Assembly (NCBI GenBank): GCA_944381325.1
Contig: CALWKS010000001.1
Coordinates: 186,001 to 250,000 of the forward strand
Origin: an uncultured Christensenellaceae bacterium
GTDB taxonomy: Bacteria > Bacillota > Clostridia > Christensenellales > UBA3700
Direction of reading: 5' to 3'
DNA length: 64,000 bases
The translations under genes and the position numbers were made by a program. Positions 19,445 to 28,986 of this stretch are shown piece by piece; within the stretch, counting starts at the first letter, position 1; each line of letters opens with the position of its first letter. Under the pieces are notes generated by a model. That model did not search any database, had not been told where the DNA came from, and worked only from the letters and a program-made list of their open reading frames with translations.

Positions 19445-20704
19445 ATGAACAGCGTACTCGTAATCGGAGGCGGCGGCAGAGAACACGCGATCTGCCTTTC
19501 GCTTTCAAAAAGTCCCAAGGTGGACAAAATATACTGTTTGCCGGGCAATGCGGGCATTGCGGAGATCGCAGAATGCGCTCCCGTTTCCGCCACCGACTTT
19601 GACGGTATACTGGCGTTTTTAAAGGCGCACGACGATATAAAAATGACGGTTGTCGCTCCTGACGATCCGCTTGCTCTCGGGCTTGTGGATCTTCTCGAGA
19701 GCAACGGTTACCGTGCTTTCGGTCCGCGCAAGAATGCGGCTATAATCGAAGCTTCAAAGGCGTTCAGCAAAGCGCTTATGAAGAAATACGGCATACCTAC
19801 CGCCGCATACGAAGAATTCGACAATGTGGACAAAGCTAAAGAATATGCAAAAGCACAGTCGTATCCGCTTGTTATCAAGGCTGACGGACTTGCTCTCGGC
19901 AAAGGCGTTATAATATGCCAGAACGTTGACGAAGCTATGACCGCGCTTGACGAAATGATGGTAGGCAAGAAGTTCAAGGACGCAGGCAACAAGGTCATTA
20001 TCGAAGAATTCATGGCAGGCAAAGAGGTCTCTATCCTCAGCTTTACAGACGGAAAGACCATTGTGCCTATGGTTTCTTCTCAGGACCATAAGCGCGCTCA
20101 CGACAACGACGAAGGTCTGAACACGGGCGGCATGGGCACTTTCTCACCGTCAAAGGCTTACACCAAAGAGCACGAGAAAGAGACTGTGGAAAAAATAATT
20201 CTGCCTACTATGCGTGCGATGAACGCTGAGGGCAGAACGTTTAAAGGCGTGCTTTACTTCGGTCTCATGATAACCGACAAGGGCGTTAAAGTCGTTGAAT
20301 ACAACGCGCGCTTCGGCGACCCCGAAACTCAGGTCGTACTGCCGCGCCTCAAGACAGATCTTTATGAGATATTCGACGCAATTATCGACGAGAGACTTGA
20401 CAGCGTGAATATAGAATGGGACGACGACGCCGCGGTATGCGTTATAGTTGCGTCGGGCGGTTATCCCGAAAGTTACAAAAAAGGTGTGCCGATAACTATC
20501 GGCAACCTCGATAAAGACATCGTGCTTTACCATGCAGGTACGGCGATAAAGGACGGCAGACTGGTTACCAGCGGCGGCAGAGTTATCGGTGTTACCGCTA
20601 CGGGCAAGGATATAGACGAAGCGCGCGCAAAAGCGTACGCCAACGTTGACAAGGTGTCATTCGATGGCGCTTTCTACCGCAGAGACATCGGCATTAAGAA
20701 ATAA
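19445..20704 (+). CDS. purD: Phosphoribosylamine-glycine ligase (GAR synthetase)
   Basis: 419 residues from ATG 19445, chosen because GGAGGG is 6 bases upstream and MNSVLVIGGGGREHAI is the canonical PurD N-terminus; an earlier in-frame codon at 19391 lies inside purH. ATP-grasp motifs: PLVIKADGLALGKGV, VIIEEFMAGKEVS, GMGTFSPS, and VEYNARFGDPETQVVLPRL. It couples glycine to 5-phosphoribosylamine with ATP. Thirteen bases after purH, so clearly cotranscribed. Confidence 0.97.
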   Translation: MNSVLVIGGGGREHAICLSLSKSPKVDKIYCLPGNAGIAEIAECAPVSATDFDGILAFLKAHDDIKMTVVAPDDPLALGLVDLLESNGYRAFGPRKNAAIIEASKAFSKALMKKYGIPTAAYEEFDNVDKAKEYAKAQSYPLVIKADGLALGKGVIICQNVDEAMTALDEMMVGKKFKDAGNKVIIEEFMAGKEVSILSFTDGKTIVPMVSSQDHKRAHDNDEGLNTGGMGTFSPSKAYTKEHEKETVEKIILPTMRAMNAEGRTFKGVLYFGLMITDKGVKVVEYNARFGDPETQVVLPRLKTDLYEIFDAIIDERLDSVNIEWDDDAAVCVIVASGGYPESYKKGVPITIGNLDKDIVLYHAGTAIKDGRLVTSGGRVIGVTATGKDIDEARAKAYANVDKVSFDGAFYRRDIGIKK

Positions 20705-20717
20705 ACGAGAGGACAAA

Positions 20718-23700
20718 ATGGTAAAGAGAATTTTTGTTGAGAAAAAGAGCGGCTACGACGTGAGCGCGCAAAAAGTAAAATCAGACGTCAACAACGTGCT
20801 GGGCATTGCCGCGGACGGCGTAAGAGTCTTTATTCGTTATGACGTGGAAGGTCTTGAAAAGGATATTTTCGATCATGCGAAAACGACTATTTTCAGCGAG
20901 CCGCCCGTTGACGATATCTTTGAAGATCAGCTTCCCGCGCTTGACGGATACAAGGTATTCGTTACAGAATATCTCCCCGGTCAGTACGATCAGAGAGCGG
21001 ACAGCGCAATGCAGTGCGTTCAGCTTCTCTCTATGGGCAAGAGACCGCTCATCAAGTGCGCTACCGTATATGCAGTAAAGGGCGTCGACGACGCTCAGCT
21101 TGCAAAAATCAAGCATTTCCTCATCAACCCCGTTGAGAGCAGAGAGGGAGACTTCGCGCTTCCCGAAACTCTCGAGCAGAAGGTTGAACTCAATCTTACA
21201 GTCCCCCTTATCGACGGATTTATAGCAATGAGCGACGCTGACGTTGCCGCTTATCATGCAAGCAAAGGCTTTGCTATGAGCGTAGAAGACCTGATTTTCG
21301 TCCGCGACTACTTCAAGGGCGAAAACAGAAACCCTTCTGAGACGGAACTCAAGGTCATTGACACTTACTGGTCAGACCATTGCCGTCACACGACTTTTGC
21401 TACCGAAATCACAAAGATAGATTTAAAATCAGACAATCCGCACGTTCAGAAAGCTCTTGAAGAATACGAAGCGCTGTTTGCCGATCTGTATAAGACAAGA
21501 CCTGACAAATACAGATGTCTTATGGATATCGCAACGATCGCGGTCAAAGAACTCAAGAGAAGAGGAAAGCTGGACAATCTCGACGTCAGCGATGAGATCA
21601 ACGCTTGTTCTGTACGCGTAAACGTTGACGTAGACGGCAAGGACGAAGAATGGCTGATAATGTTCAAGAACGAAACGCACAACCATCCGACTGAAATCGA
21701 GCCTTTCGGCGGTGCGGCGACCTGTCTCGGCGGAGCTATCCGCGACCCGCTCAGCGGCAGAACATTCGTATATCAGGCAATGCGCGTTACCGGTTGCGCA
21801 GACCCCAGAGAGCCTGTTGAAAAGACTCTCAAAGGCAAACTTCCTCAGCGCGTTATCACAAAGACCGCGGCGGCAGGATATTCAAGCTACGGCAACCAGA
21901 TAGGTTTGGCAACGGGTCAGGTCAGCGAAATGTATCATGAAGGATACAAGGCAAAGAGACTTGAAACGGGTTATGTCATCGCGGGCGCTCCTGCGGCAAA
22001 CATAGTGAGGAGAAAGCCTGTAGAAGGCGATATAATCGTGCTTCTCGGCGGCGATACGGGCAGAGACGGTTGCGGCGGCGCAACGGGATCTTCAAAGGCG
22101 CATACCGAAAAATCCGTTGAAGTATGCGGCGCAGAAGTTCAGAAGGGCAATCCTCCGACAGAGCGCAAGATTCAGAGACTGTTCAGAAATCCCGAAGTAA
22201 GCAGACTTATCGTTAAGTGCAACGACTTCGGCGCAGGCGGCGTATCAGTCGCTATCGGAGAACTTGCAGACAGTCTTGACATATTCCTCGACAAAGTGCC
22301 CAAGAAATACGAGGGCTTGTCTGGTACAGAACTCGCTATATCGGAGTCTCAGGAGAGAATGGCGGTCGTTCTCGACAAAAACGACGTAGATAAGTTCATC
22401 GCGGCGGCAAAAGAGGAAAACCTCGGCGCAACTGCAGTCGCTGTGGTTACCGACAACGGCAGAATGAGAATGTTCTTTGCAGGCAACTGCATTGTCGATC
22501 TCAAGCGTGCATTCCTCGACACCAACGGCGTAAAGCAGAAACAGGACGCGGCTATCTCTGAAAAGGTATCCGTTTATATGGATAAGGCTGACGCTCAGGC
22601 GGCAAAGGCTTTTGCCGAGGGCGATATCAAGGGTGCTGTCCTTGGCGAACTTTCAAGACTCAACGTATGTTCTCAGAAAGGTCTCGGTGAAATGTTCGAC
22701 AGCACAATAGGCGCGCGCACGGTGCTTATGCCTTTCGGCGGCAAATATCAGCTTACCCCGTCAACGGTCATGGCGGCAAAGCCTCCCGTTAAGGGCAGAA
22801 CAGATACCGTTACCGTAAGCGCATACGCTTGCAATCCTTACCTTATGAGCGAATCTCCGTTTACGGGCGCGGTCTACTCGATCGTTACTTCGCTCAGCAA
22901 ACTCGTGTCTAGCGGCGTCAGACCCGATACGGTAAGACTTTCGCTGCAGGAATTCTTTATGAGACTCAACAAAGATCCTCAGCGTTGGGGTCAACCGCTT
23001 TCAGCGCTTCTCGGCGCGCTGTATGCTCAGTTGCATCTCAACGTGGGCGCTATCGGCGGAAAGGACAGCATGAGCGGCACTTTCGAACATATAGACGTTC
23101 CGCCTACGCTTATCAGCTTCGCTATGGGCATTTCCAAGGCAAGCAAGCTGATATCCAACACCGTTATCGAGGATAAGAAGGCAGACAAGATATATGTTAT
23201 TCCGCTGCCGAGAGACGAATACAATATGCCAGATTTCGACAGGGTAACAAAACTTTACAACTGCCTTGCCGACGCTATAGAGAAAGGACTTGTGAAGTCC
23301 TGCAACGTAGTTGAAGAGGGCGGCGCGCTGGCGGCTGTACTCAAGGGCTGTCTGGGCAATAAAGTAGGCGTAGATATTGAAGAACTGGATGAAGACATGT
23401 TTGCTCCGCGTATGGGCGACTTCACCGTTCAGTGTGAAAACGCTGACTTTGCGGCTGAATTCGAGCCCCGTCTCATCGCTACGCTCAACAATACGCACAC
23501 CGCAAATATCTGCGGCACGGCTATCAAGTGCGATGAGATGATAAAGGCGTTCGAGGGTACGCTTGAAAGCATATTCCCGACGACAGCTCCCGCAAGCGGC
23601 AACGTGGGCAATCTTATCTGCTGTGCGAGAAAGCCCGAGCGCACTCCTCAGCATATAGTCAGACCCACTGTTCTTATTCCTGCGTTCCCCGGCACAAACT

Positions 23701-24458
23701 GCGAGGACGACACGGCGAGAGCGTTTGAAAGAGCGGGCGCGAAAGCTGAGATATTCATAATCAAGAATCAGAGCGCGGCTGACATCGAAGAGAGCGTAAA
23801 GGCGCTGACAGCGGCGATAAACAGAGCGCAGATACTGGCATTCCCCGGCGGCTTCAGCGGCGGCGACGAGCCTGACGGAAGCGGTAAGTTTATCGCTACG
23901 ACATTCCGCAATCCCGCTATCCGCGATGCGGTTATGGAACTTCTCTATAAGAGAGACGGCTTGGCACTGGGTATATGCAACGGCTTCCAGGCGCTTGTAA
24001 AACTGGGTCTCGTACCTTACGGCGATATAAGAGAGCAGAAGGCTGAAGCTCCTACGCTCACTTTCAACAACATCTCACGCCACGTATCTACTATAGTAAG
24101 AGTAAGAGTTGCTACCAACAAATCCCCGTGGCTGTCTTCTGTCAAGGTAGACGACGTCTTCAGCGTACCCGTAAGCCACGGCGAAGGCAGATTCGTAGCT
24201 TCTCCCGAAGAGCTTGAAAAGCTGATAAAGGCAGGTCAGGTCGCTACTCAGTACGTTGACAACAACAACCTGGCTACTATGGTCAGCCCATTCAACCCCA
24301 ACGGCAGTATGTACGGCATAGAGGGGATAATTTCGCCCGACGGCAGAGTTCTCGGCAAGATGGGTCATGCAGAAAGACTTGACGACAATCTCTACAAGAA
24401 CGTTGAAGGCAATTACGATATGAAGCTGTTTGAAAGCGGCGTAAAATACTTCCAGTGA
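20718..24458 (+). CDS. purL: FGAM synthase, single-chain form
   Basis: 1246 residues from ATG 20718 (GAGAGGAC upstream). This is the large form carrying both the synthase and glutaminase, not the PurL-PurQ-PurS split form of Bacillus; no purQ or purS is present. The central synthase shows DTYWSDHCRHTTF, NETHNHPTEIEPFGGAATC and GGDTGRDGCGGATGSSK. The C-terminal glutaminase has AFPGTNCEDD, FPGGFSGGDE, the nucleophile Cys1087 in LGICNGFQALVKLG, and SHGEGRF. It converts FGAR to FGAM using glutamine and ATP. Last gene of the cluster, with a strong terminator after it. Confidence 0.97.
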   Translation: MVKRIFVEKKSGYDVSAQKVKSDVNNVLGIAADGVRVFIRYDVEGLEKDIFDHAKTTIFSEPPVDDIFEDQLPALDGYKVFVTEYLPGQYDQRADSAMQCVQLLSMGKRPLIKCATVYAVKGVDDAQLAKIKHFLINPVESREGDFALPETLEQKVELNLTVPLIDGFIAMSDADVAAYHASKGFAMSVEDLIFVRDYFKGENRNPSETELKVIDTYWSDHCRHTTFATEITKIDLKSDNPHVQKALEEYEALFADLYKTRPDKYRCLMDIATIAVKELKRRGKLDNLDVSDEINACSVRVNVDVDGKDEEWLIMFKNETHNHPTEIEPFGGAATCLGGAIRDPLSGRTFVYQAMRVTGCADPREPVEKTLKGKLPQRVITKTAAAGYSSYGNQIGLATGQVSEMYHEGYKAKRLETGYVIAGAPAANIVRRKPVEGDIIVLLGGDTGRDGCGGATGSSKAHTEKSVEVCGAEVQKGNPPTERKIQRLFRNPEVSRLIVKCNDFGAGGVSVAIGELADSLDIFLDKVPKKYEGLSGTELAISESQERMAVVLDKNDVDKFIAAAKEENLGATAVAVVTDNGRMRMFFAGNCIVDLKRAFLDTNGVKQKQDAAISEKVSVYMDKADAQAAKAFAEGDIKGAVLGELSRLNVCSQKGLGEMFDSTIGARTVLMPFGGKYQLTPSTVMAAKPPVKGRTDTVTVSAYACNPYLMSESPFTGAVYSIVTSLSKLVSSGVRPDTVRLSLQEFFMRLNKDPQRWGQPLSALLGALYAQLHLNVGAIGGKDSMSGTFEHIDVPPTLISFAMGISKASKLISNTVIEDKKADKIYVIPLPRDEYNMPDFDRVTKLYNCLADAIEKGLVKSCNVVEEGGALAAVLKGCLGNKVGVDIEELDEDMFAPRMGDFTVQCENADFAAEFEPRLIATLNNTHTANICGTAIKCDEMIKAFEGTLESIFPTTAPASGNVGNLICCARKPERTPQHIVRPTVLIPAFPGTNCEDDTARAFERAGAKAEIFIIKNQSAADIEESVKALTAAINRAQILAFPGGFSGGDEPDGSGKFIATTFRNPAIRDAVMELLYKRDGLALGICNGFQALVKLGLVPYGDIREQKAEAPTLTFNNISRHVSTIVRVRVATNKSPWLSSVKVDDVFSVPVSHGEGRFVASPEELEKLIKAGQVATQYVDNNNLATMVSPFNPNGSMYGIEGIISPDGRVLGKMGHAERLDDNLYKNVEGNYDMKLFESGVKYFQ

Positions 24459-24484
24459 TCTTAAGGAATCAATTATATTACAAT

Positions 24485-24514
24485 AAAAATGACCGCATTA
24501 TTGCGGTCATTTTT
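24485..24514 (+). terminator. Intrinsic terminator of the pur operon
   Basis: AAAAATGACCGCA pairs with TGCGGTCATTTTT around TTAT; symmetric A and T flanks. Confidence 0.9.
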
Positions 24515-24576
24515 GTTATGCTTCGGGAGTTTTTGTGAATTATAAACAGTCTGATTTATTTGTTTATAGAGGTATG

Positions 24577-24605
24577 TTGATATTTGCGTGCGCGCGTGCT
24601 AAAAT
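24577..24605 (+). promoter_or_regulatory. Promoter abutting the YgiQ-type gene (leaderless)
   Basis: TTGATA (24577-24582), 17 bp, TAAAAT (24600-24605). The -10 ends 6 nt before ATG 24612, so transcription should begin at or next to the start codon. Confidence 0.6.
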
Positions 24606-24611
24606 ATAATT

Positions 24612-26621
24612 ATGTTTTTACCGATTACACCTGAAGAATTGAACGGGCAGCAGCCTGACATTGTTTACGTTATAGGCGAGGCGTATTGCGACCATCCGTC
24701 TTTCGGGCACGCTATAGTGTCCAGACTTCTTGAAAGCCTGGGCATGACGGTTGCCATTTTGTCTCAACCGCAAAATGACGAAGATTATAAAAAATTCGGC
24801 GTTCCACGCGTAGGATTTTTTGTGTCGAGCGGAGTTGTGGACAGCATGGTCAACAACTATACCGTCGCCAAGAGAAGGCGCGACGTTGACGTTTACAGCG
24901 AGGGCGGCGACCTGGGCAGACGTCCTGACAGATGCGTTGACGTGTATTGCCACAATCTTAAAAGACTTTTCCCTGACAGTGCGATAGTTATCGGCGGCAT
25001 CGAAGCGTCGCTGAGACGTTTTGCACATTACGATTACTGGGCTGACAGAGTTATGCCGAGCATACTCGTCAGCAGCGGTGCAGATCTGCTCATTTACGGT
25101 ATGGGAGAAAGACCTATTACCGAGATAGTAAAACTCGTTCAGAAGGGCGTTCCGCTCAAAGATATACGCGACGTGCGTGGCACTTGCTATCTTGAAAGCT
25201 ATGATAAACTGTCGTCAAAACTCAAGAAGGCAATTGAAGAGAGAGAAGCGATTTTCTGTCCGTCGTTCGAGCAGGTGAGAGACGATAAAAAAGCTTATGT
25301 TGAAGCGTTTAAAGTTCAGTCAGAGCAGAACGACCACGTAAAAGGAAAAATTCTTCTTCAGAAGCACCTCGGAAAATATCTTGTTCAGAACAAGAACCAG
25401 CTGCCTTTGTCGCCTGAAGAAATGGACAAAGTTTACGAACTGCCTTATATGAGAGATTATCACCCGTCATATACTCGCGGAGTGCCTGCAATGCAGGAAG
25501 TAAAATATTCGCTTACGTCCGTGCGCGGCTGCTTCGGCTCCTGCAATTACTGTGCGCTTACTTATCATCAGGGCAGAGTCGTTCAGAAACGCTCAAAGCA
25601 AAGTCTGATAAACGAGGCGAAAAAGCTGATTGCAGATAAAGATTTCAAAGGATATATCCATGACGTTGGCGGACCTACCGCCAATTTCCGCGACCCTGCC
25701 TGCGCTAAGCAGAATAAATTGGGCGTATGTGCAGAAAAACCTTGTATCGGCTTTAAAAAATGCCCCAATCTTCAGGTGTCGCACGAGGAATATATCGAGC
25801 TTCTCAGAGAACTCAGAGAGCTTGAAGGCGTAAAAAAAGTGTTCGTAAGAAGCGGTATAAGATACGACTACGTCATGTACGATAAAGACGACACCTTCCT
25901 GAAAGAACTGGTAAAACACCATATAAGCGGACAGCTTAAGGTTGCGCCTGAGCACGTTTCAGACAACGTGCTTGAGGCTATGAACAAACCGCCGTTTTCG
26001 CTCTATCTTTCTTTCAAAAAGAAGTTCGACGATCTCAATGCAAGGCTGGGTAAGAAGCAGTATCTTGTGCCTTATCTGATATCTTCGCACCCGGGTTGTA
26101 CGCTCAAAGACGCGATAAGACTGGCTGAATATCTTAAATCGATAGGATATATGCCTGAGCAGGTGCAGGACTTTTACCCCACGCCGTCCACGAAATCCAC
26201 TTGTATGTATTACACGGGCATTAATCCCGATACGGGCAAGCCGATATACGTACCCAAGGACAAGCGCGAAAAGATGATGCAACGCGCGCTAATGCAGTGG
26301 CGCAAAAAGAGCAATTACGACCTTGTTCACGAAGCTTTGATCGAAGCAGGCAGACAGGACCTTATAGGATTTACTCAGGAGTGCCTTATAAAGCCCACAA
26401 AAGAAGAAGCCGTTGCAAGGGCGAAAGCGCGCAGAGAAAGCGAGAAGAATAACGGCGGAAAAGCCGCAGCGGGCGCAGCTTCAAAGCGCGGCAATAATTT
26501 TGCGAAATCGTATTTAATCGACACAGAGAAAAGAAAATCTGCAAACAAACAAGGCAAGTTCACTAAAGGAAGAGAAGAAAAAGTCAAAAACAATAAAGGC
26601 GTAAAGAGGTCAAAAAGATGA
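24612..26621 (+). CDS. YgiQ-family radical SAM protein (UPF0313)
   Basis: 669 residues. The N-terminus MFLPITPEELNGQQPDIVYVIGEAYCDHPSFG matches the family's start, fixing ATG 24612 although no ribosome site precedes it. A B12-binding-like N-terminal domain leads to the radical SAM core with the cluster motif CFGSCNYC in SVRGCFGSCNYCALTYHQGR. The Lys/Arg-rich C-terminal tail (about 590-669) may bind RNA or DNA. The family's reaction is not established. The stop overlaps the recX start by four bases, so the two are cotranscribed. Confidence 0.9.
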   Translation: MFLPITPEELNGQQPDIVYVIGEAYCDHPSFGHAIVSRLLESLGMTVAILSQPQNDEDYKKFGVPRVGFFVSSGVVDSMVNNYTVAKRRRDVDVYSEGGDLGRRPDRCVDVYCHNLKRLFPDSAIVIGGIEASLRRFAHYDYWADRVMPSILVSSGADLLIYGMGERPITEIVKLVQKGVPLKDIRDVRGTCYLESYDKLSSKLKKAIEEREAIFCPSFEQVRDDKKAYVEAFKVQSEQNDHVKGKILLQKHLGKYLVQNKNQLPLSPEEMDKVYELPYMRDYHPSYTRGVPAMQEVKYSLTSVRGCFGSCNYCALTYHQGRVVQKRSKQSLINEAKKLIADKDFKGYIHDVGGPTANFRDPACAKQNKLGVCAEKPCIGFKKCPNLQVSHEEYIELLRELRELEGVKKVFVRSGIRYDYVMYDKDDTFLKELVKHHISGQLKVAPEHVSDNVLEAMNKPPFSLYLSFKKKFDDLNARLGKKQYLVPYLISSHPGCTLKDAIRLAEYLKSIGYMPEQVQDFYPTPSTKSTCMYYTGINPDTGKPIYVPKDKREKMMQRALMQWRKKSNYDLVHEALIEAGRQDLIGFTQECLIKPTKEEAVARAKARRESEKNNGGKAAAGAASKRGNNFAKSYLIDTEKRKSANKQGKFTKGREEKVKNNKGVKRSKR

Positions 26622-27241
26622 GCGTGATCACAGGAGTTACGCCAAATAAACGCGACAAGGACAGGGTGAATCTCTATCTCGACGGCGAATTTTACGGCTC
26701 TATAAGCGCGCTTGTAGCGGCTGCAAAAAGGCTTGACGAAGGCAAGGAGATAAGCGAGAAGGAGCTTTCGGATATTATCTTCGAATCTGACAAACGCAAC
26801 GCCTTCGAATACGCGCTAGGCTATATATCGCGTTACGTCTGCACTGAGAAAAAGATAACTCAGAAACTTTACGACAAGGGTTACGGTAAAGTCGTAGTCG
26901 AATATACTGTTGAAAAACTCAAAAGCTATAATTATATAGACGACAGAGAATATGCCGTGCAGTACGTTACGGTAAACCGCGGAGTAAAGGGCGCAAGACG
27001 GCTGAGAGACGAACTGCGTCAGAGAGGCGTGGCAAGCGAGTTTATAGAAGAGGCGTTGAAAGACGTATCGACAGAAGAAGACGACGCCTACGCGCTTGCG
27101 GAAAAACACAGCAGAGGTAAAGACCTAAGCGATGAAAAATACGTTGCAAGACTGCTCAGGTTTTTGTCATACAGAGGATACGGTCAGGACGTTATCGCAC
27201 GTTGTCTTTCTAGATTGAGACAGCGCGAAGAAAAGGAGTGA
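26618..27241 (+). CDS. recX: Regulatory protein RecX
   Basis: 207 residues. It has the RecX arrangement of three-helix repeats: NAFEYALGYISRYVCTEKKITQKLYDKGY, then YIDDREYAVQYVTVNRGVKGARRLRDELRQRGV, and a third at DEKYVARLLRFLSYRGYGQDVI. RecX binds RecA filaments and modulates recombination. Its ATG overlaps the stop of the radical SAM gene (ATGA), and it ends three bases before the next gene. recA itself is not in the window. Confidence 0.9.
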   Translation: MSVITGVTPNKRDKDRVNLYLDGEFYGSISALVAAAKRLDEGKEISEKELSDIIFESDKRNAFEYALGYISRYVCTEKKITQKLYDKGYGKVVVEYTVEKLKSYNYIDDREYAVQYVTVNRGVKGARRLRDELRQRGVASEFIEEALKDVSTEEDDAYALAEKHSRGKDLSDEKYVARLLRFLSYRGYGQDVIARCLSRLRQREEKE

Positions 27242-27244
27242 AAA

Positions 27245-28726
27245 ATGTACGTTGTTTCAAATAAAACCATGGCTGACAGCGATAAGGCTTGTATCGCAGG
27301 CGGCGTGCCGTCCGTCGAGCTTATGGCGCGCGCCGCAAAGGGCGTTTACGACAATATAGAAAAGAGCGGAAAAACGTATATAATATGCGGCAAAGGCAAT
27401 AACGGCGGAGACGGTTTTGCGCTGGCATGTCTGATGACAGACGGCGGCTTTGACGTCTCGCTTTTTTATGTTTCTCAAAGCATTTCGGATGATGCGCTTT
27501 TTTATAAAAACAAGCTCACTGAGCGCGGATTTAAAAAGATATTTCCCGTAAACGAATGCGATTTTGACTGCGATCTTATCGTGGACTGCATTTTCGGCAC
27601 GGGTTTTTCAGGCGTGCCGAAGCAGGAATACGCCGACGTGATAGAAAAAATAAATTCAAGCCGAGCAAAAGTCGTATCAGTAGACATTCCCAGCGGACTT
27701 GACGGCACGGGCGGCAGAGCCAACTTTGCGGTAAAGGCGGATAAGACCGTTGCGGTACAGGCTGTAAAAAGCGGACTCGTGCTCGGAGACGGCAAGGACT
27801 TTTCGGGAGAGATTGTTACGGTCGATATCGGTATTCCGATCATAGGTGAAAAATACATTGTCGCTGACGACTCTTTTATCCCTGCATTGTTTAAGGAGAG
27901 AAAGAAGAACTGCAATAAGGGCAGTTTCGGCAAAAGTCTGATAATAGGCGGTTCGCTTGAATTCCCGGGAGCGCCCAAGCTTGCCGAGGCAGGAAGAGCG
28001 GCGCTGAGAGCAGGCGCAGGGCTCAATACTCTTTGCGTGCCGTATTCTCTTTCAGCGGCTTACGCTGAAAACGTGGTGGAAAGCACGCTGTTCCCGATGG
28101 CGGATAAAGACGGCAGACTTGTATTCGATAAAGGAAGCATTGACCGCGCTATGAAAGGAGTAACCGCTGTTGCGATAGGTCCGGGTATGGGCGGAGACGC
28201 TGAAGAAAACTCGAAGATTTGCTCCTATATAGCTCAAAACTTCGATTGCAGTTGTATTCTTGACGCGGACGCACTGAATGCTTTCAAAGAAAATATTGTC
28301 AGCCTTAAAGAGAAAAAATGCTCGCTGCTGCTCACTCCGCACCCCAAGGAGATGTCCCGCCTTACGTGCAAAAGCGTTGACGAGATACTTTCAGATCCGA
28401 TAAACGCGGCAAAAGAACTTGCAAAAGCCTGCGACTGCATAGTGTTGCTTAAAGGCGCGACCACAGTCGTATCTGACGGAGAGAGAACTGTGCTTATTGC
28501 CAACGGCACTCCCGCGCAGGCGAAAGGCGGAAGCGGCGACGTTCTTACAGGTATGATATGCGGATTTGCGGCAAGGGGGATTTCTTTGTTTGACAGTGCG
28601 TTGGCAGGTGCATACCTTTGCGCGGAAGCGGCGAAAAACGCTGAAAAAGAATACGGCGATTGGGGCGTACTTGCAAGCGACGTCTGCAAACAGGCAAAGA
28701 AGATTGTTGATTTCTACCGCGATTAA
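27245..28726 (+). CDS. nnr: Bifunctional NAD(P)H-hydrate repair enzyme
   Basis: 493 residues, two domains. The N-terminal epimerase part has VELMARAAKGVYDNI, ICGKGNNGGDGFALA and VDIPSGLDGTGG. The C-terminal kinase-fold dehydratase (from about residue 215) has NKGSFGKSLIIGGS, AIGPGMGGD, LTPHPKEMSRL and the signature GTPAQAKGGSGDVLTGMI. Together they reconvert damaged NADHX and NADPHX to the cofactors, using ADP or ATP in the second step. A ribosome site (AAGGAG) overlaps the recX stop. A terminator follows. Confidence 0.95.
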   Translation: MYVVSNKTMADSDKACIAGGVPSVELMARAAKGVYDNIEKSGKTYIICGKGNNGGDGFALACLMTDGGFDVSLFYVSQSISDDALFYKNKLTERGFKKIFPVNECDFDCDLIVDCIFGTGFSGVPKQEYADVIEKINSSRAKVVSVDIPSGLDGTGGRANFAVKADKTVAVQAVKSGLVLGDGKDFSGEIVTVDIGIPIIGEKYIVADDSFIPALFKERKKNCNKGSFGKSLIIGGSLEFPGAPKLAEAGRAALRAGAGLNTLCVPYSLSAAYAENVVESTLFPMADKDGRLVFDKGSIDRAMKGVTAVAIGPGMGGDAEENSKICSYIAQNFDCSCILDADALNAFKENIVSLKEKKCSLLLTPHPKEMSRLTCKSVDEILSDPINAAKELAKACDCIVLLKGATTVVSDGERTVLIANGTPAQAKGGSGDVLTGMICGFAARGISLFDSALAGAYLCAEAAKNAEKEYGDWGVLASDVCKQAKKIVDFYRD

Positions 28727-28787
28727 AAGTTATATTGTCTTGTTTTGTTAAAAACATTTTATTTTCGTCGTTCTTCAGATAACTGGC

Positions 28788-28815
28788 AAGAGACAGCGAA
28801 AGTTGTCTCTTTTTT
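28788..28815 (+). terminator. Intrinsic terminator of the ygiQ-like/recX/nnr unit
   Basis: AAGAGACA (28788-28795) pairs with TGTCTCTT across an 8-nt loop and runs into T6. Confidence 0.75.
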
Positions 28816-28986
28816 ATTTGTATCGAATTTTTGACTGGATTTCATTTATTGTATTTCCCGTAAAAACATATTTTTATGCGGTTTTTCGCTGTTGTCCGAT
28901 TAAATTTTAGCGTCTTGGCAAAAATAACATTGTTCCTGAAAAGCTCATACAATGAAGCGGGGGCAATTTATTTTACGGAGAACAAA

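Noticed and set aside
18220..19704. 494-residue minus-strand open frame over purH
   Set aside because: Antisense to a full, well-recognised purH and purD start; composition is a by-product of codon bias.
28876..28986. N-terminal extension of MazF
   Set aside because: No ribosome site and non-family residues; the ATG at 28987 has both ribosome site and family start.
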